Source of the DNA: Neobacillus sp. CF12
GTDB taxonomy: Bacteria > Bacillota > Bacilli > Bacillales > Cytobacillaceae
Assembly (NCBI RefSeq): GCF_030348765.1
Contig: NZ_JAUCEU010000007.1
Coordinates: forward strand, 1,172,501 to 1,236,500
Length of the DNA stretch: 64,000 bases
Reading direction: 5' to 3'
The position numbers were made by a program, and so were the translations under genes. The notes beneath the pieces were generated by a model. The model had not been told where the DNA came from, made no database searches, and saw nothing but the letters and a program-made list of their open reading frames with translations. Positions 26,318 through 34,262 of this stretch are shown piece after piece. How positions within the stretch are numbered: position 1 is the first letter of the stretch; every line of letters begins with the position of its first letter.

Positions 26318-27637
26318 ATGGATAATATTATTCTGCTATCGAGACACACCTCTAACAGTGGAATACTAACGCTTCACCCCAAATTAGCAGAATCAATGGG
26401 AATAACTCAAATTACTGCTAGAAAAATCAGATTTGGAGCTAAAACATATCAATCTATTGTGGACATTTCTGATGACCTGCCTTTGAATGGGGCAAGCCTA
26501 TCTGGGGATATTTTGGACATGCTGAATATACCTCAGCATTGCAGCCTGGAAATCAAGCAGAATGGCAACGAAATACAAATGGGACCCTTTATTGGTTTAC
26601 TAGCTGGCTATTATCAAAGCTCGATCAAGAAATATCTTGATCATTTACGCGATTATGTCTTGCTTTATCATGAGATTAAGGGTGCAATTCTAGTCTTTTC
26701 TCTTGACCATGTTGATAAAACAAATCAAACAGTAAAAGGATTTTTATATAATCCTCTAACAAAACAATGGGAAGAAGGAATCTACCCCTATCCTTCCTCT
26801 ATTTTTGTGATGACATCTTCTGTAAGTTCTGCATGGATTCAACATTTTAAATCCGTGATCGGCGATACAGTTTTTAATGATTTCTTTCACACTAGGTGGA
26901 GTATTCACAAGAAATTATCTAGCTCAGTCGGTGTAAAATGTTATCTGCCCGATACAAATCTTTATGGTTCTCCTCAAGATCTGTACTATTTTTTAAAGAA
27001 ATTCCCTAATTTAATCGTCAAACCACTAAACAGCGCTAATCGGTCTACAATTAGAGTATTTTTAAAAGACTCGAATTCACTCGTTATTACTAATCTTAGA
27101 ACGCTAGAAACGAAGAGTTTCAAGTTCAATAATCGCGAACAAGCCTATTCTATCTTTAAAAAATATTTTAAAGATGGAGAATACTTGATTCAGGAATCGA
27201 TCGATGTAACTGGATATCGAACGATCACCATTCGAATCATTACCGTTAAAGATCATTCAGGTCAGTGGAAAGCAATGGGTTTGTTTACGCGAGGCGATCA
27301 GTCTGAAGAGAATGAAGGTAAATTAATGCCATTGGTTAAATTTCAAAAAGAGATGGTTGCAGATTTCTTACAGCAAAGTGATTTGTATGCCTCCCTTACC
27401 TATCAGGAATTAATCCATATTACTATTGACACAGTCAAAGAAATTGAAAGTATGGGGGTCCATTTTGCAAATGCAGCTGTGGATATTATAGTCGGAGAAT
27501 TAGGGGATATCTGGATTTCTGAAATTGATCACTTTAATCCATCACACGAGATCGCATTAGTCGCGGGCTACCCGGAACTTTACTATGAAATCTTAAAAAC
27601 CAATATGCTTTATGCAAAAAGGCTGGCAGGTTTTTAA
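26318..27637 (+). CDS. YheC/YheD family ATP-grasp protein
   Basis: The 439-residue protein has an N-terminal domain (1-about 170) and a C-terminal ATP-grasp domain: NLIVKPLNSANRSTIRVFLK as the Lys-containing nucleotide loop and VDIIVGELGDIWISEIDHFNP as the metal-binding acidic segment. YheC and YheD of B. subtilis are sporulation-linked proteins at the forming spore coat with this fold. ATG behind TTAGGAGGATTA. Monocistronic with its own double-hairpin terminator. The substrate is unknown. Confidence 0.85.
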   Translation: MDNIILLSRHTSNSGILTLHPKLAESMGITQITARKIRFGAKTYQSIVDISDDLPLNGASLSGDILDMLNIPQHCSLEIKQNGNEIQMGPFIGLLAGYYQSSIKKYLDHLRDYVLLYHEIKGAILVFSLDHVDKTNQTVKGFLYNPLTKQWEEGIYPYPSSIFVMTSSVSSAWIQHFKSVIGDTVFNDFFHTRWSIHKKLSSSVGVKCYLPDTNLYGSPQDLYYFLKKFPNLIVKPLNSANRSTIRVFLKDSNSLVITNLRTLETKSFKFNNREQAYSIFKKYFKDGEYLIQESIDVTGYRTITIRIITVKDHSGQWKAMGLFTRGDQSEENEGKLMPLVKFQKEMVADFLQQSDLYASLTYQELIHITIDTVKEIESMGVHFANAAVDIIVGELGDIWISEIDHFNPSHEIALVAGYPELYYEILKTNMLYAKRLAGF

Positions 27638-27647
27638 AAGTAACAAA

Positions 27648-27710
27648 AGAGCTAACCAAATTAGCTCTCAGATTGTCGAGAAAGGGTATCTTTCTCGGCA
27701 ATTTTTTATT
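27648..27710 (+). terminator. double-hairpin terminator module, copy 1
   Basis: Hairpin one pairs AGAGCTAA with TTAGCTCT (27648-27668); hairpin two pairs TTGTCGAGAAA with TTTCTCGGCAA (27673-27702) and is followed by TTTTTTATTT. The same two-hairpin module is found inverted at 29585-29637. It ends the YheC/D gene. Confidence 0.8.
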
Positions 27711-27762
27711 TAAACTAAGACTAACCTACGATTTTTTTGAAAAATTCCTGCCTGCTCAATGG

Positions 27763-27899
27763 CCTGTTGATTTCCGCTCCAGGTGCTTCGCTTTCTGCGG
27801 GCGTGCCGGAAAGCCTCCTCGGCGCTGAAGCGCCTGCGGGGTCTCCCCCTGCCCCGTACTCCCGCAGGAGTCTTCGCACCTTCCGCTCCAATCAACAGG
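27763..27899. repeat. GC-rich structured repeat element, copy 1
   Basis: A GC-rich block in an AT-rich neighbourhood, bounded by perfect 10-base inverted ends CCTGTTGATT and AATCAACAGG. Inside are further inverted words (TTCCGCTCC near each end; GGCGCTGAAGCGCC as a central hairpin). A diverged copy lies in opposite orientation at 29405-29540. It is not translated. Such blocks are widespread between genes in Bacillus relatives; whether they are mobile elements or RNA structures is not settled here. Confidence 0.75.
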
Positions 27900-29281
27900 G
27901 GTGCATTAACTTAGAATTACCACACACTTTTTCCAGCCTAGACAAGTGTGTAGGCAATCTTTTTATATTTTGGCATGCTGCGATGAGTAACACTTGCTCA
28001 CTCGCATTATGCAATCCCTGTAACCTACAATAGCGAAGCTCATGCAATTCTTTTGAATCTGCAAAGCTTCGCTCTACTTTTTCCTTTCAAAAATTATAAA
28101 GTACTTTACCTGATTTTGAAAGCCGGTTAAGTCTTACCTTTTCCTTATGCTCTTCCCAAACATGTCTGGTAACAACTTTTGTTTTGTTTTGAGATTTTGT
28201 ACACTCCGACAGGAGTGGGCAGTTGGTACACTTTTTTGGATCCGACTTATATTACCGATAGCCTTCTCTTGTAGTGGTACGGTATTGTAACTCCTGACCA
28301 TTTGGGCAAACATACAAATCTCGCTCTTTGTCATATGTAAACTTCCATTTTGGAAATAAGCCTTTTGTTGGTTGATATCTTCTATGAGCAATAACTCCAA
28401 AAATATTACGTTCATTAAGTCCCTTACAAATTGGATTTGTCAGGTAACCGGAATCAAGTGCGACTGCTTCTACTTTAAATCCAAATCGTTCGACCTGACG
28501 GTCTAACCGTGATAGATAGGGGACAGAATCATGGACATTTCCTGGTGTAACATACGCATCAGTTATGATGTTGAATTTCATATCTGTAGTCCTATGATCA
28601 AGAAAACAGAACATTTCCTGTTTATTCTCTCGGGACATAAACCCACATTCAGGATCAGTTGTACTTTGGCGTATTTCCTTTTTCTCAATCATCTCCTCTT
28701 TTTCCTTTAGAGGCTTTTTTCCATGGTTTTCCCGCTCTTCCTCTTCCTCAATAGCTTTATTTAGATCTCCTACGTATTCGCGTGTTTCAATTTCCACTTC
28801 GACTCTAGTGAATTTATTTTTATTTGCGTTCGCTTTAAGATGCGTGGAATCAGTAAACAAAACTCTTCCTCCAACCATCTTGTGTTGTAGCGCTGGAAGA
28901 CAATATCATCAAAAATTTCCTCAAATATATTCGTATCTTTAAAACGGGTACGCCGGTTCCAGCTTATAGTTGAATGATGGGGTACCGGATCGTTTAGCTT
29001 TAGTCCTAGGAACCATCGATAAGCTACATTTGTCTGAATTTCGCGTTCTAATTGGCGTTCAGAACGAATGCCATAAAAATATCCGATAAACATCATCTTA
29101 AAGAGTTGTATTGGGTCCGAAGGACGCCCGTTATTTTCAGAGTAAAAAGGACGGACTCTCTCACCAATAAAAGAAAAGTCGATATATTTGTCCACCTTTC
29201 TTAACAGGTGATCTTGAAGCACTAAATCATCAATAAATACAAATTCCGCTTCATTTTGTATCTCTTTTTTGGCTTATACAT
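27892..29281 (-). pseudogene. IS1182-type transposase, disrupted
   Basis: A DDE transposase read in pieces on the minus strand. The start MYKPKK is separated from EIQNEAEFVFIDDLVLQDHL by a frameshift in an A run near 29270. The N-terminal block LLRKVDKYIDFSFIGERVRP runs to about 28880, where a second frame change leads to VLFTDSTHLKANANKNKF (first Asp) and ALDSGYLTN (second Asp). A TAA at about 28251 interrupts before YKSDPKKCTNC, and a TGA near 28090 precedes KEKVERSFADSKELH, which holds the catalytic Glu. With at least four lesions the element cannot make its own transposase. The tail runs into the GC-rich repeat. Confidence 0.85.
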
Positions 29282-29404
29282 TTAATCCACCGTCCTATTA
29301 GTATTAATAGTATTATATCAAATTAACGCGGTGAATCGTTAAAGTTATTGAAAATAAGGTCTCCTTTTCTGTAAGATTGGTGCCATTATCAATATAGATA
29401 GCAA

Positions 29405-29540
29405 GGAGTGGATTGGAGCGAAAGGTGCTTGACTCCTGCGGGATGTAGAGGAAAGGTCGAGACCCCACAGACGCGTAGCGTCGAGGAGGCTCGACTTCCT
29501 CCCCGCGGAAAGCAAGCACCTGTAGCGGAAAGGAACGGTC
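29405..29540. repeat. GC-rich structured repeat element, copy 2 (inverted)
   Basis: Shares with the reverse complement of copy 1 the words ATTGGAGCG, GACTCCTGCGGGA, GAGACCCC, CGAGGAGGCT and AAGCACCTG in the same order. The ends are more degenerate than those of copy 1. The two copies lie on either side of the transposase remnant, about 1.5 kb apart and in opposite orientation. Confidence 0.7.
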
Positions 29541-29584
29541 CATTTGTATACAAAAAACAACATTCTATAAGAAAAGAGCCAAAA

Positions 29585-29637
29585 TAAAAGACTGTCGAGA
29601 GTTTCTCGACAGCCTGAGAGCTAACCAAATTAGCTCT
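29585..29637 (-). terminator. double-hairpin terminator module, copy 2
   Basis: Read on the minus strand: AGAGCTAA pairs with TTAGCTCT, then CTGTCGAGA pairs with TCTCGACAG, followed by TCTTTTATTTT. The first hairpin contains the stop codon of the glutaredoxin-like gene. Order and wording match copy 1 at 27648-27710. Confidence 0.8.
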
Positions 29638-29872
29638 TTTTTGCTATTTCCATTATTTCTTTTAATTCATTTGTAAAACCTTTTACTGCTTTATTTCCTA
29701 ATACAGTTACTGGGACACCTAAAAAGCCATACTTCTCGACTTCTTTTTGATAGTCAGCATTTGTTGATATATCTCTTACCTCAAAAGGGATGCCTTCTTC
29801 GGTAAGGACTTTTTTTACCATGGTGCATTCAATACAGTCGTTTGTGGTATATACGATGATCTTTTCAGCCAT
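29630..29872 (-). CDS. glutaredoxin-like (NrdH-type) thiol-disulfide protein
   Basis: An 80-residue thioredoxin-fold protein with the redox pair CIEC at Cys13 and Cys16, the cis-proline motif GVPVTV and a GF motif near the C terminus, typical of small NrdH/glutaredoxin-like proteins. It would act as a cytosolic dithiol reductant; the partner is unknown because no nrd gene is close. The ATG lies behind GAGGAGGG. Its stop codon is inside the terminator hairpin. Confidence 0.88.
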   Translation of the reverse strand: MAEKIIVYTTNDCIECTMVKKVLTEEGIPFEVRDISTNADYQKEVEKYGFLGVPVTVLGNKAVKGFTNELKEIMEIAKKS

Positions 29873-30209
29873 TGTTTTCCCTCTCCTCCCTCAATTGGCT
29901 TTACATCATTTAAAAAAATATGTTCTACTTCTATAGTATCACTTATAGAGATTACCCCAAAAGAATACTGCTTCTGTCTTCTACTTTTATGTAGTTTGGT
30001 TTCACCTTGAATACGACAACGCAATTTGACAAAAAAACGCCGGAATTGTCTGTTCCTGCGCTTTCCCAAGAAATAGAGAAATAATTTCCTGGATTTTGAA
30101 ATCAATTCTTCCTTAACTTGGATGTGGTGCTTATTACCTAGAACACCTTCCTTACATATTAAATTTTTTTAAGGAAAAAATAGTGGAGCAATTAAAGGAG
30201 GCATTATTG
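29873..30209. other. gene-free intergenic stretch with divergent promoters expected
   Basis: About 335 bases between the divergent glutaredoxin-like and PAP2 genes. A 96-codon frame on the minus strand overlaps the glutaredoxin start and lacks a ribosome site, so it is not taken as a gene. The AAAGGAGG ribosome site of the PAP2 gene lies at its right end. No repeat or RNA signature was seen. Confidence 0.5.
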
Positions 30210-30767
30210 ATGGACAAAAAGTTATTTAGAGCACTAAACCAATTCACAGGGCATTATCGTTATCTTGATATAATCATGATCATGATTTCAAAGAAACTAC
30301 GCTATCTTTTTGCGTTTATTTTGTTACTCATGTGGTTTCGTAATAACTTTCATAAAAGAATCGCTTCTTTTGCAGGAATTTCTGCCATTATTACATTCTT
30401 CCTCACCAGCGTAATTAAATCATTTTATTTTAAACCTCGACCATTTTTGAAGAAACGAGTGAATCTATTAGCACCGGTCCCATCAAAAAAGAATTCTACA
30501 TTTCCAAGCAAACACACGACTCTTTCCTTTGCAGTAGCCATTTCAGTGCTTTTTTACAAGCGCACATTGGGTTTTATTCTGTCCATATTAGCTTTCTTAT
30601 CTGGTTTTTCACGTATTTGGATGGGACAGCACTATCCATCTGATATTATAGGCAGCGCTGTAATAGGAAGTATAATTGCTACATGTGTTAACTTTTCTGC
30701 AAGCTTTTGGGAACCCTTTATTACCCGAGTTATCCATGGCTACAATCGTTTCATTTCTTTAAAATAA
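30210..30767 (+). CDS. PAP2 family phosphatase, probable undecaprenyl-diphosphatase
   Basis: Membrane phosphatase expected to recycle undecaprenyl pyrophosphate for wall synthesis. The ATG at 30210 follows AAAGGAGG by 8 bases, giving 185 residues. The three PAP2 motifs are present: KSFYFKPRP, PSKHTT and SRIWMGQHYPSD, with the catalytic His residues in the second and third. Five to six membrane segments surround them. It resembles B. subtilis BcrC, which also gives bacitracin tolerance; another lipid phosphatase role is possible. Confidence 0.87.
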   Translation: MDKKLFRALNQFTGHYRYLDIIMIMISKKLRYLFAFILLLMWFRNNFHKRIASFAGISAIITFFLTSVIKSFYFKPRPFLKKRVNLLAPVPSKKNSTFPSKHTTLSFAVAISVLFYKRTLGFILSILAFLSGFSRIWMGQHYPSDIIGSAVIGSIIATCVNFSASFWEPFITRVIHGYNRFISLK

Positions 30768-30790
30768 TTCTAGGTTGCTTACCAATTTTT

Positions 30791-31558
30791 CTAGTTATGT
30801 AACTGGACAAAATCAATTATCAATTGATTTAATTCTTGTGCTGCTTTTGTAGGGATCTGATGTTTTTTCGAAAGAAACCTTAATTCATTAAATGGTAATT
30901 TTTTTTGCAAAAGATTAGCATATCTTTGAAATGATTTGTCCTTCTTACCGTAGACCATTAATATGGGATGCTTAATATTTTCAAGCTGATTGGTACAATT
31001 ATACGCCAAACTATATTGGTAATATTGTTTAATATTTCTAACGTCGCCTTTCACTGCTTCTTTGTACAATTTTTCAAATGTCTCTTTTGTATCTGAATTT
31101 CCATATGTAATGGCATAAGCTAGAAACGAAAATGTTCGAGGGTTAGCAAGTTTAACTGCTAAAGAAATTCTTTTTCTCAGATAAAAATCACTCGCCTCCG
31201 ACATTCCGCTTACTAAAATACTTCCAAAGGCTCTGTCGGAATAAGTCAGCATAAATTCTAAGGCAATAGAAGCTCCTGTCGAATACCCGCATAGGAATAC
31301 TTTTTCGATGCCTAAATGATTTAATAAGTGTTTAATATCTTCCACAATTAATGGATACGTAACTGGTTTAGTTGAATACTGGCTTCTTCCATGCCCTCTT
31401 ATATCAAAAGAAATCACTTTAAAATCATGAGATAGTTCATCCATTTGGTATCTAAAATTCTCACTCGTTAGTAAAGGAGGATGGATAAAAACGATGGAAG
31501 TTCCATTTCCTTTTACATCATAATACAGGCTGACACCGTTCACATCCAGCATTGGCAT
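30791..31558 (-). CDS. alpha/beta hydrolase
   Basis: A 255-residue serine hydrolase fold protein. The oxyanion region reads FIHPPLL, the nucleophile elbow is CGYSTGAS (Ser), an acid residue lies in YGKKDKSF, and the C-terminal KKHQIPTKAA carries the likely catalytic His. ATG behind a weak AGGTGAAC site. The substrate is unknown. It converges with the PAP2 gene. Confidence 0.88.
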   Translation of the reverse strand: MPMLDVNGVSLYYDVKGNGTSIVFIHPPLLTSENFRYQMDELSHDFKVISFDIRGHGRSQYSTKPVTYPLIVEDIKHLLNHLGIEKVFLCGYSTGASIALEFMLTYSDRAFGSILVSGMSEASDFYLRKRISLAVKLANPRTFSFLAYAITYGNSDTKETFEKLYKEAVKGDVRNIKQYYQYSLAYNCTNQLENIKHPILMVYGKKDKSFQRYANLLQKKLPFNELRFLSKKHQIPTKAAQELNQLIIDFVQLHN

Positions 31559-31720
31559 TATCTGTTCACCTCAATAATGATTTAATAAGGACATTTCAGG
31601 ATAAAGGAGGTTTTTCAGAATCACTTTATGGATTCTAATAGAACTGCTTTTGTTATTATACCTTCACTTGTCAAATAGAATTCTTAGCCAATTAAAAGGA
31701 AGTTCCTCAGCCATCAACTT

Positions 31721-31771
31721 CCAAAAGAAAAAAACTGTTCTCTTGTAAAAGGAACAGTTTTTTTCTTTTGG
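31721..31771 (-). terminator. intrinsic terminator after the hut/yjiH genes
   Basis: A perfect 20-pair inverted repeat (arms 31721-31740 and 31752-31771) with an 11-base loop and an A/T-rich stem containing long A and T runs. It lies 18 bases after the yjiH stop. Confidence 0.85.
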
Positions 31772-31788
31772 CACTGTTAATCTTTTAA

Positions 31789-33126
31789 TTAAAGGAACAA
31801 GAAAGCAATAGGCGTTACTAAAATTAATGTTAAAACTGTCCGTTCAAACCAAATTATGATTAACTTTGGAATACTTATTGGTATTTCAGTTGAAAGGATA
31901 CTAGGAATAGATGCCGAAAAGAAAAGAATGGATGAAATGGCAACCGTTGCGATGATAAACTTTGTTATTAAAGGAGCATCGACTACGAGTAGCGCAGGCA
32001 GGAACATCTCAGCAATTCCAACTGCAGAAGCTTTTGCTGCAAGGAAAGGTTCTGGAATTTGTAAAGCCCACGTAAATGGATAAAAAATATAGCCTAGTAT
32101 ATCAAATACAGGTGTATATTCAGCCAAAACTAAACCAATAAGTCCGACAGATAAAATGGACGGTAGAATACCCATGGTCATAATAAACCCATCTCGTAGG
32201 TTTTCCCATAAATTCTTTCCAAGGCTTAAGGAATTGTTTGCTCCTTCCATCGCATGTTTCCATGCATGCTGCAAAAATTTTTCCTTAATTACTACTTCAG
32301 GGTCTGCTTTATCCGAAATATACACTTCACTCATTTTATTTAGTGGCCAAAGTCTTGCGGTAAGTGCGGTAACTACATACGTGATCACTAATGAGACCCA
32401 AAAATACAAACCCCATAGATGCATAATACCGAGAGTTTTAGCTACCACAATCATAAATGTTGCAGAAACGGTTGAAAACCCCGTTGCGATAATGGCCGCT
32501 TCTTTTGCCGTGTATTTTCCTTCTTTATAAAGGCGGTTGGTCATTAATAATCCAAGAGAGTAACCACCTACTAAATCAGCTACCAAATCTACAGCGGAAC
32601 GTCCAGGGGTTTTCCATATCGGTCTCATGATCGGCTGCATTAATACCCCGATAAATTCTAGTAAGCCGTACCCGATAAGGAGCCCCAAAAATAAAGAACC
32701 TATTGGAACAACTAGACCTACAGATACAACTAACTTTTCAAAAAGGAATGGGCCCATATTTGGTGCCATCAACCATGCAGGTCCTACCTTAAAAAATAGT
32801 AGAATGGCAACAAGAAATCCTAGTATTTTTAAGATAGAAAAGACCATCGTGACCTTGTCCCTTTTCCATGTTTTTGAAATAAAAGGATAAACAGCCCCTA
32901 ATAAAATAACAATGAAAGCATAAACAGAGACAAAAGAAGGGAAACTTTGTTTAATCCACGTTACCATATGATCAATAGGAATTGACGAAACATTATTTAA
33001 GGTAATAGGAATAAAAAACATAAAACTTCCTATTAAACTATAAATCAAAAATTTCAGAATATTTCTAGTAGAATAAATTTGTTTAGCATTTGGTTCTACC
33101 TTTATCTTAAGATTTGGTGCACCCAT
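31789..33126 (-). CDS. YjiH family membrane protein (nucleoside-recognition/gate domain)
   Basis: A 445-residue membrane protein with about eleven helices and a gate-like domain (KTPGRSAVDLVADLVGGYSLGLLMTN and NNSLSLGKNLWENLRDGF). The ATG at 33126 follows AGGGGG by 6 bases; an upstream in-frame GTG at 33177 lies inside a repeat hairpin and is rejected. YjiH proteins are often found with histidine-utilisation genes and may transport histidine or a breakdown product, but this is unproven. It is about 130 bases downstream of hutG, with a repeat element between. Confidence 0.82.
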   Translation of the reverse strand: MGAPNLKIKVEPNAKQIYSTRNILKFLIYSLIGSFMFFIPITLNNVSSIPIDHMVTWIKQSFPSFVSVYAFIVILLGAVYPFISKTWKRDKVTMVFSILKILGFLVAILLFFKVGPAWLMAPNMGPFLFEKLVVSVGLVVPIGSLFLGLLIGYGLLEFIGVLMQPIMRPIWKTPGRSAVDLVADLVGGYSLGLLMTNRLYKEGKYTAKEAAIIATGFSTVSATFMIVVAKTLGIMHLWGLYFWVSLVITYVVTALTARLWPLNKMSEVYISDKADPEVVIKEKFLQHAWKHAMEGANNSLSLGKNLWENLRDGFIMTMGILPSILSVGLIGLVLAEYTPVFDILGYIFYPFTWALQIPEPFLAAKASAVGIAEMFLPALLVVDAPLITKFIIATVAISSILFFSASIPSILSTEIPISIPKLIIIWFERTVLTLILVTPIAFLFL

Positions 33127-33158
33127 ACCCATCCCCCTAGTATAATTTACCTTCCTAA

Positions 33159-33225
33159 TTTCATCCAACTTGTCCACCCGAGGTGGACAAATTGGATGAA
33201 ATGTCTTTTTGTGGTGCCTGTCACC
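33159..33225. repeat. interspersed palindromic repeat, copy B
   Basis: A hairpin with arms TTTCATCCAACTTGTCCACC and its near-perfect inverse (33159-33178 and 33182-33201, one mismatch) is followed by GGTGCCTGTCACC at 33213-33225. The TGTCCACC arm and the 13-mer also occur together at 19182-19225. It lies between hutG and yjiH within the operon. Confidence 0.78.
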
Positions 33226-33254
33226 GTAGCTATCTTTTCGATATCAACCGCTAT

Positions 33255-34262
33255 CTATATGCTAGCATTCTGTCGAAGCATGACTCCTGTTAAGAAAGTT
33301 AGGAATATATGTGTTCCTAGTTTGACTGTTGGTTGGACGGCTGTGTCTTTCAGTGGATCCAGGCAGACGATGTCCATGGCTTTGACTTTTGGATGCTTCC
33401 CTGCTGTTAGTACCCCTTCTAGCAGTTCGGCGGTTGTCATGCCCCCCGGCGTTGAGGCCGGTACCCCTGGAGCATAGGCAATATCTAAAACATCCATATC
33501 TACTGTCAAATAGATGGTATCTACCTTTGAAGATAATTTATCTAAACAATGCAGAACGGTTTCTTCTATCCCCTTTTTACGTGCTGAACGAAGTGTGAAA
33601 TAGTTAACTCTTTTTTCATCTGCATACTGCTTCAAATCCTTTGTATTAAAAAAACCATGCAGACCAATATTGTACATATTGCTGCCTTCCACCACACCGC
33701 TCTCGATTAAATTACGCATAGGTGTACCGTTTGAAGGACCATTTTCCGACATGTCTCTCAAATCAAAATGAGTATCAAATTGCAGGATACCGATTGTTTC
33801 AGCAGGCTTTGCCTGGTGCATTCCTTTAACCATCATCGCTGTGATTGAGTGATCTCCGCCAATCGCACAAACCTTAGAATTAAGGAAATGAGCATGAATA
33901 GCCGCCGAGGCTTCAATAATATTTTCATGACACTTACCAATATCTGTAACGTGCATTGGAACATCTCCGACATCAAGTACCGTCATTTCTGCCAAATCTA
34001 CATCTTCATCGAGATTATAAGTAGCAAAACCCCTCCATGACCGCCTGAAGGCTTCCGGGAATTCAGATGCTCCTGATGCGCTAATCGATGAACGAGATAA
34101 GGGAACACCGAGGATTACCACCTCGGCGTTCTTAGCTCGTTCTAAATCAGACATATCAGAAAGTGGCTGGATCCATTCATGAACCTTACTCACTACCCCA
34201 TGCTCTGGCCTTACCCACATAAAACTTGAAGGATTAATTTTTGGATAGAGAAAGTTCTTCAA
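33255..34262 (-). CDS. hutG: formimidoylglutamase (arginase/agmatinase family)
   Basis: Hydrolyses N-formimidoyl-L-glutamate to glutamate and formamide, the last Hut step. Manganese-binding ureohydrolase motifs are GGDHSIT, DTHFDLRD and DMDVLDIAYAPGVPASTPGG. The preferred start is a TTG at 34262, 8 bases after GGGGAGG, giving 335 residues; the longer frame begins inside that site. It overlaps the 3' end of hutI by 29 bases. Agmatinase is the main alternative and is unlikely in this operon. Confidence 0.9.
   Translation of the reverse strand: MKNFLYPKINPSSFMWVRPEHGVVSKVHEWIQPLSDMSDLERAKNAEVVILGVPLSRSSISASGASEFPEAFRRSWRGFATYNLDEDVDLAEMTVLDVGDVPMHVTDIGKCHENIIEASAAIHAHFLNSKVCAIGGDHSITAMMVKGMHQAKPAETIGILQFDTHFDLRDMSENGPSNGTPMRNLIESGVVEGSNMYNIGLHGFFNTKDLKQYADEKRVNYFTLRSARKKGIEETVLHCLDKLSSKVDTIYLTVDMDVLDIAYAPGVPASTPGGMTTAELLEGVLTAGKHPKVKAMDIVCLDPLKDTAVQPTVKLGTHIFLTFLTGVMLRQNASI

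Noticed and set aside
27710..28033. Small frames across the GC-rich element (27710-27895 minus and 27737-28033 plus)
   Set aside because: The products are low-complexity Arg/Pro/Ala-rich translations of a structured non-coding repeat; no starts with ribosome sites.
29313..29628. Three overlapping minus-strand frames of 72-79 codons
   Set aside because: They translate the second GC-rich repeat in all frames; none has coding character.
27640..29640. CRISPR array or phage attachment site
   Set aside because: Repeats here are only two diverged inverted copies without regular spacers; no cas, integrase or tRNA gene is near.
29815..30105. 96-codon minus-strand frame upstream of the glutaredoxin-like gene
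   Set aside because: It overlaps the gene start, has no ribosome site and its product is basic and unlike any recognised protein.
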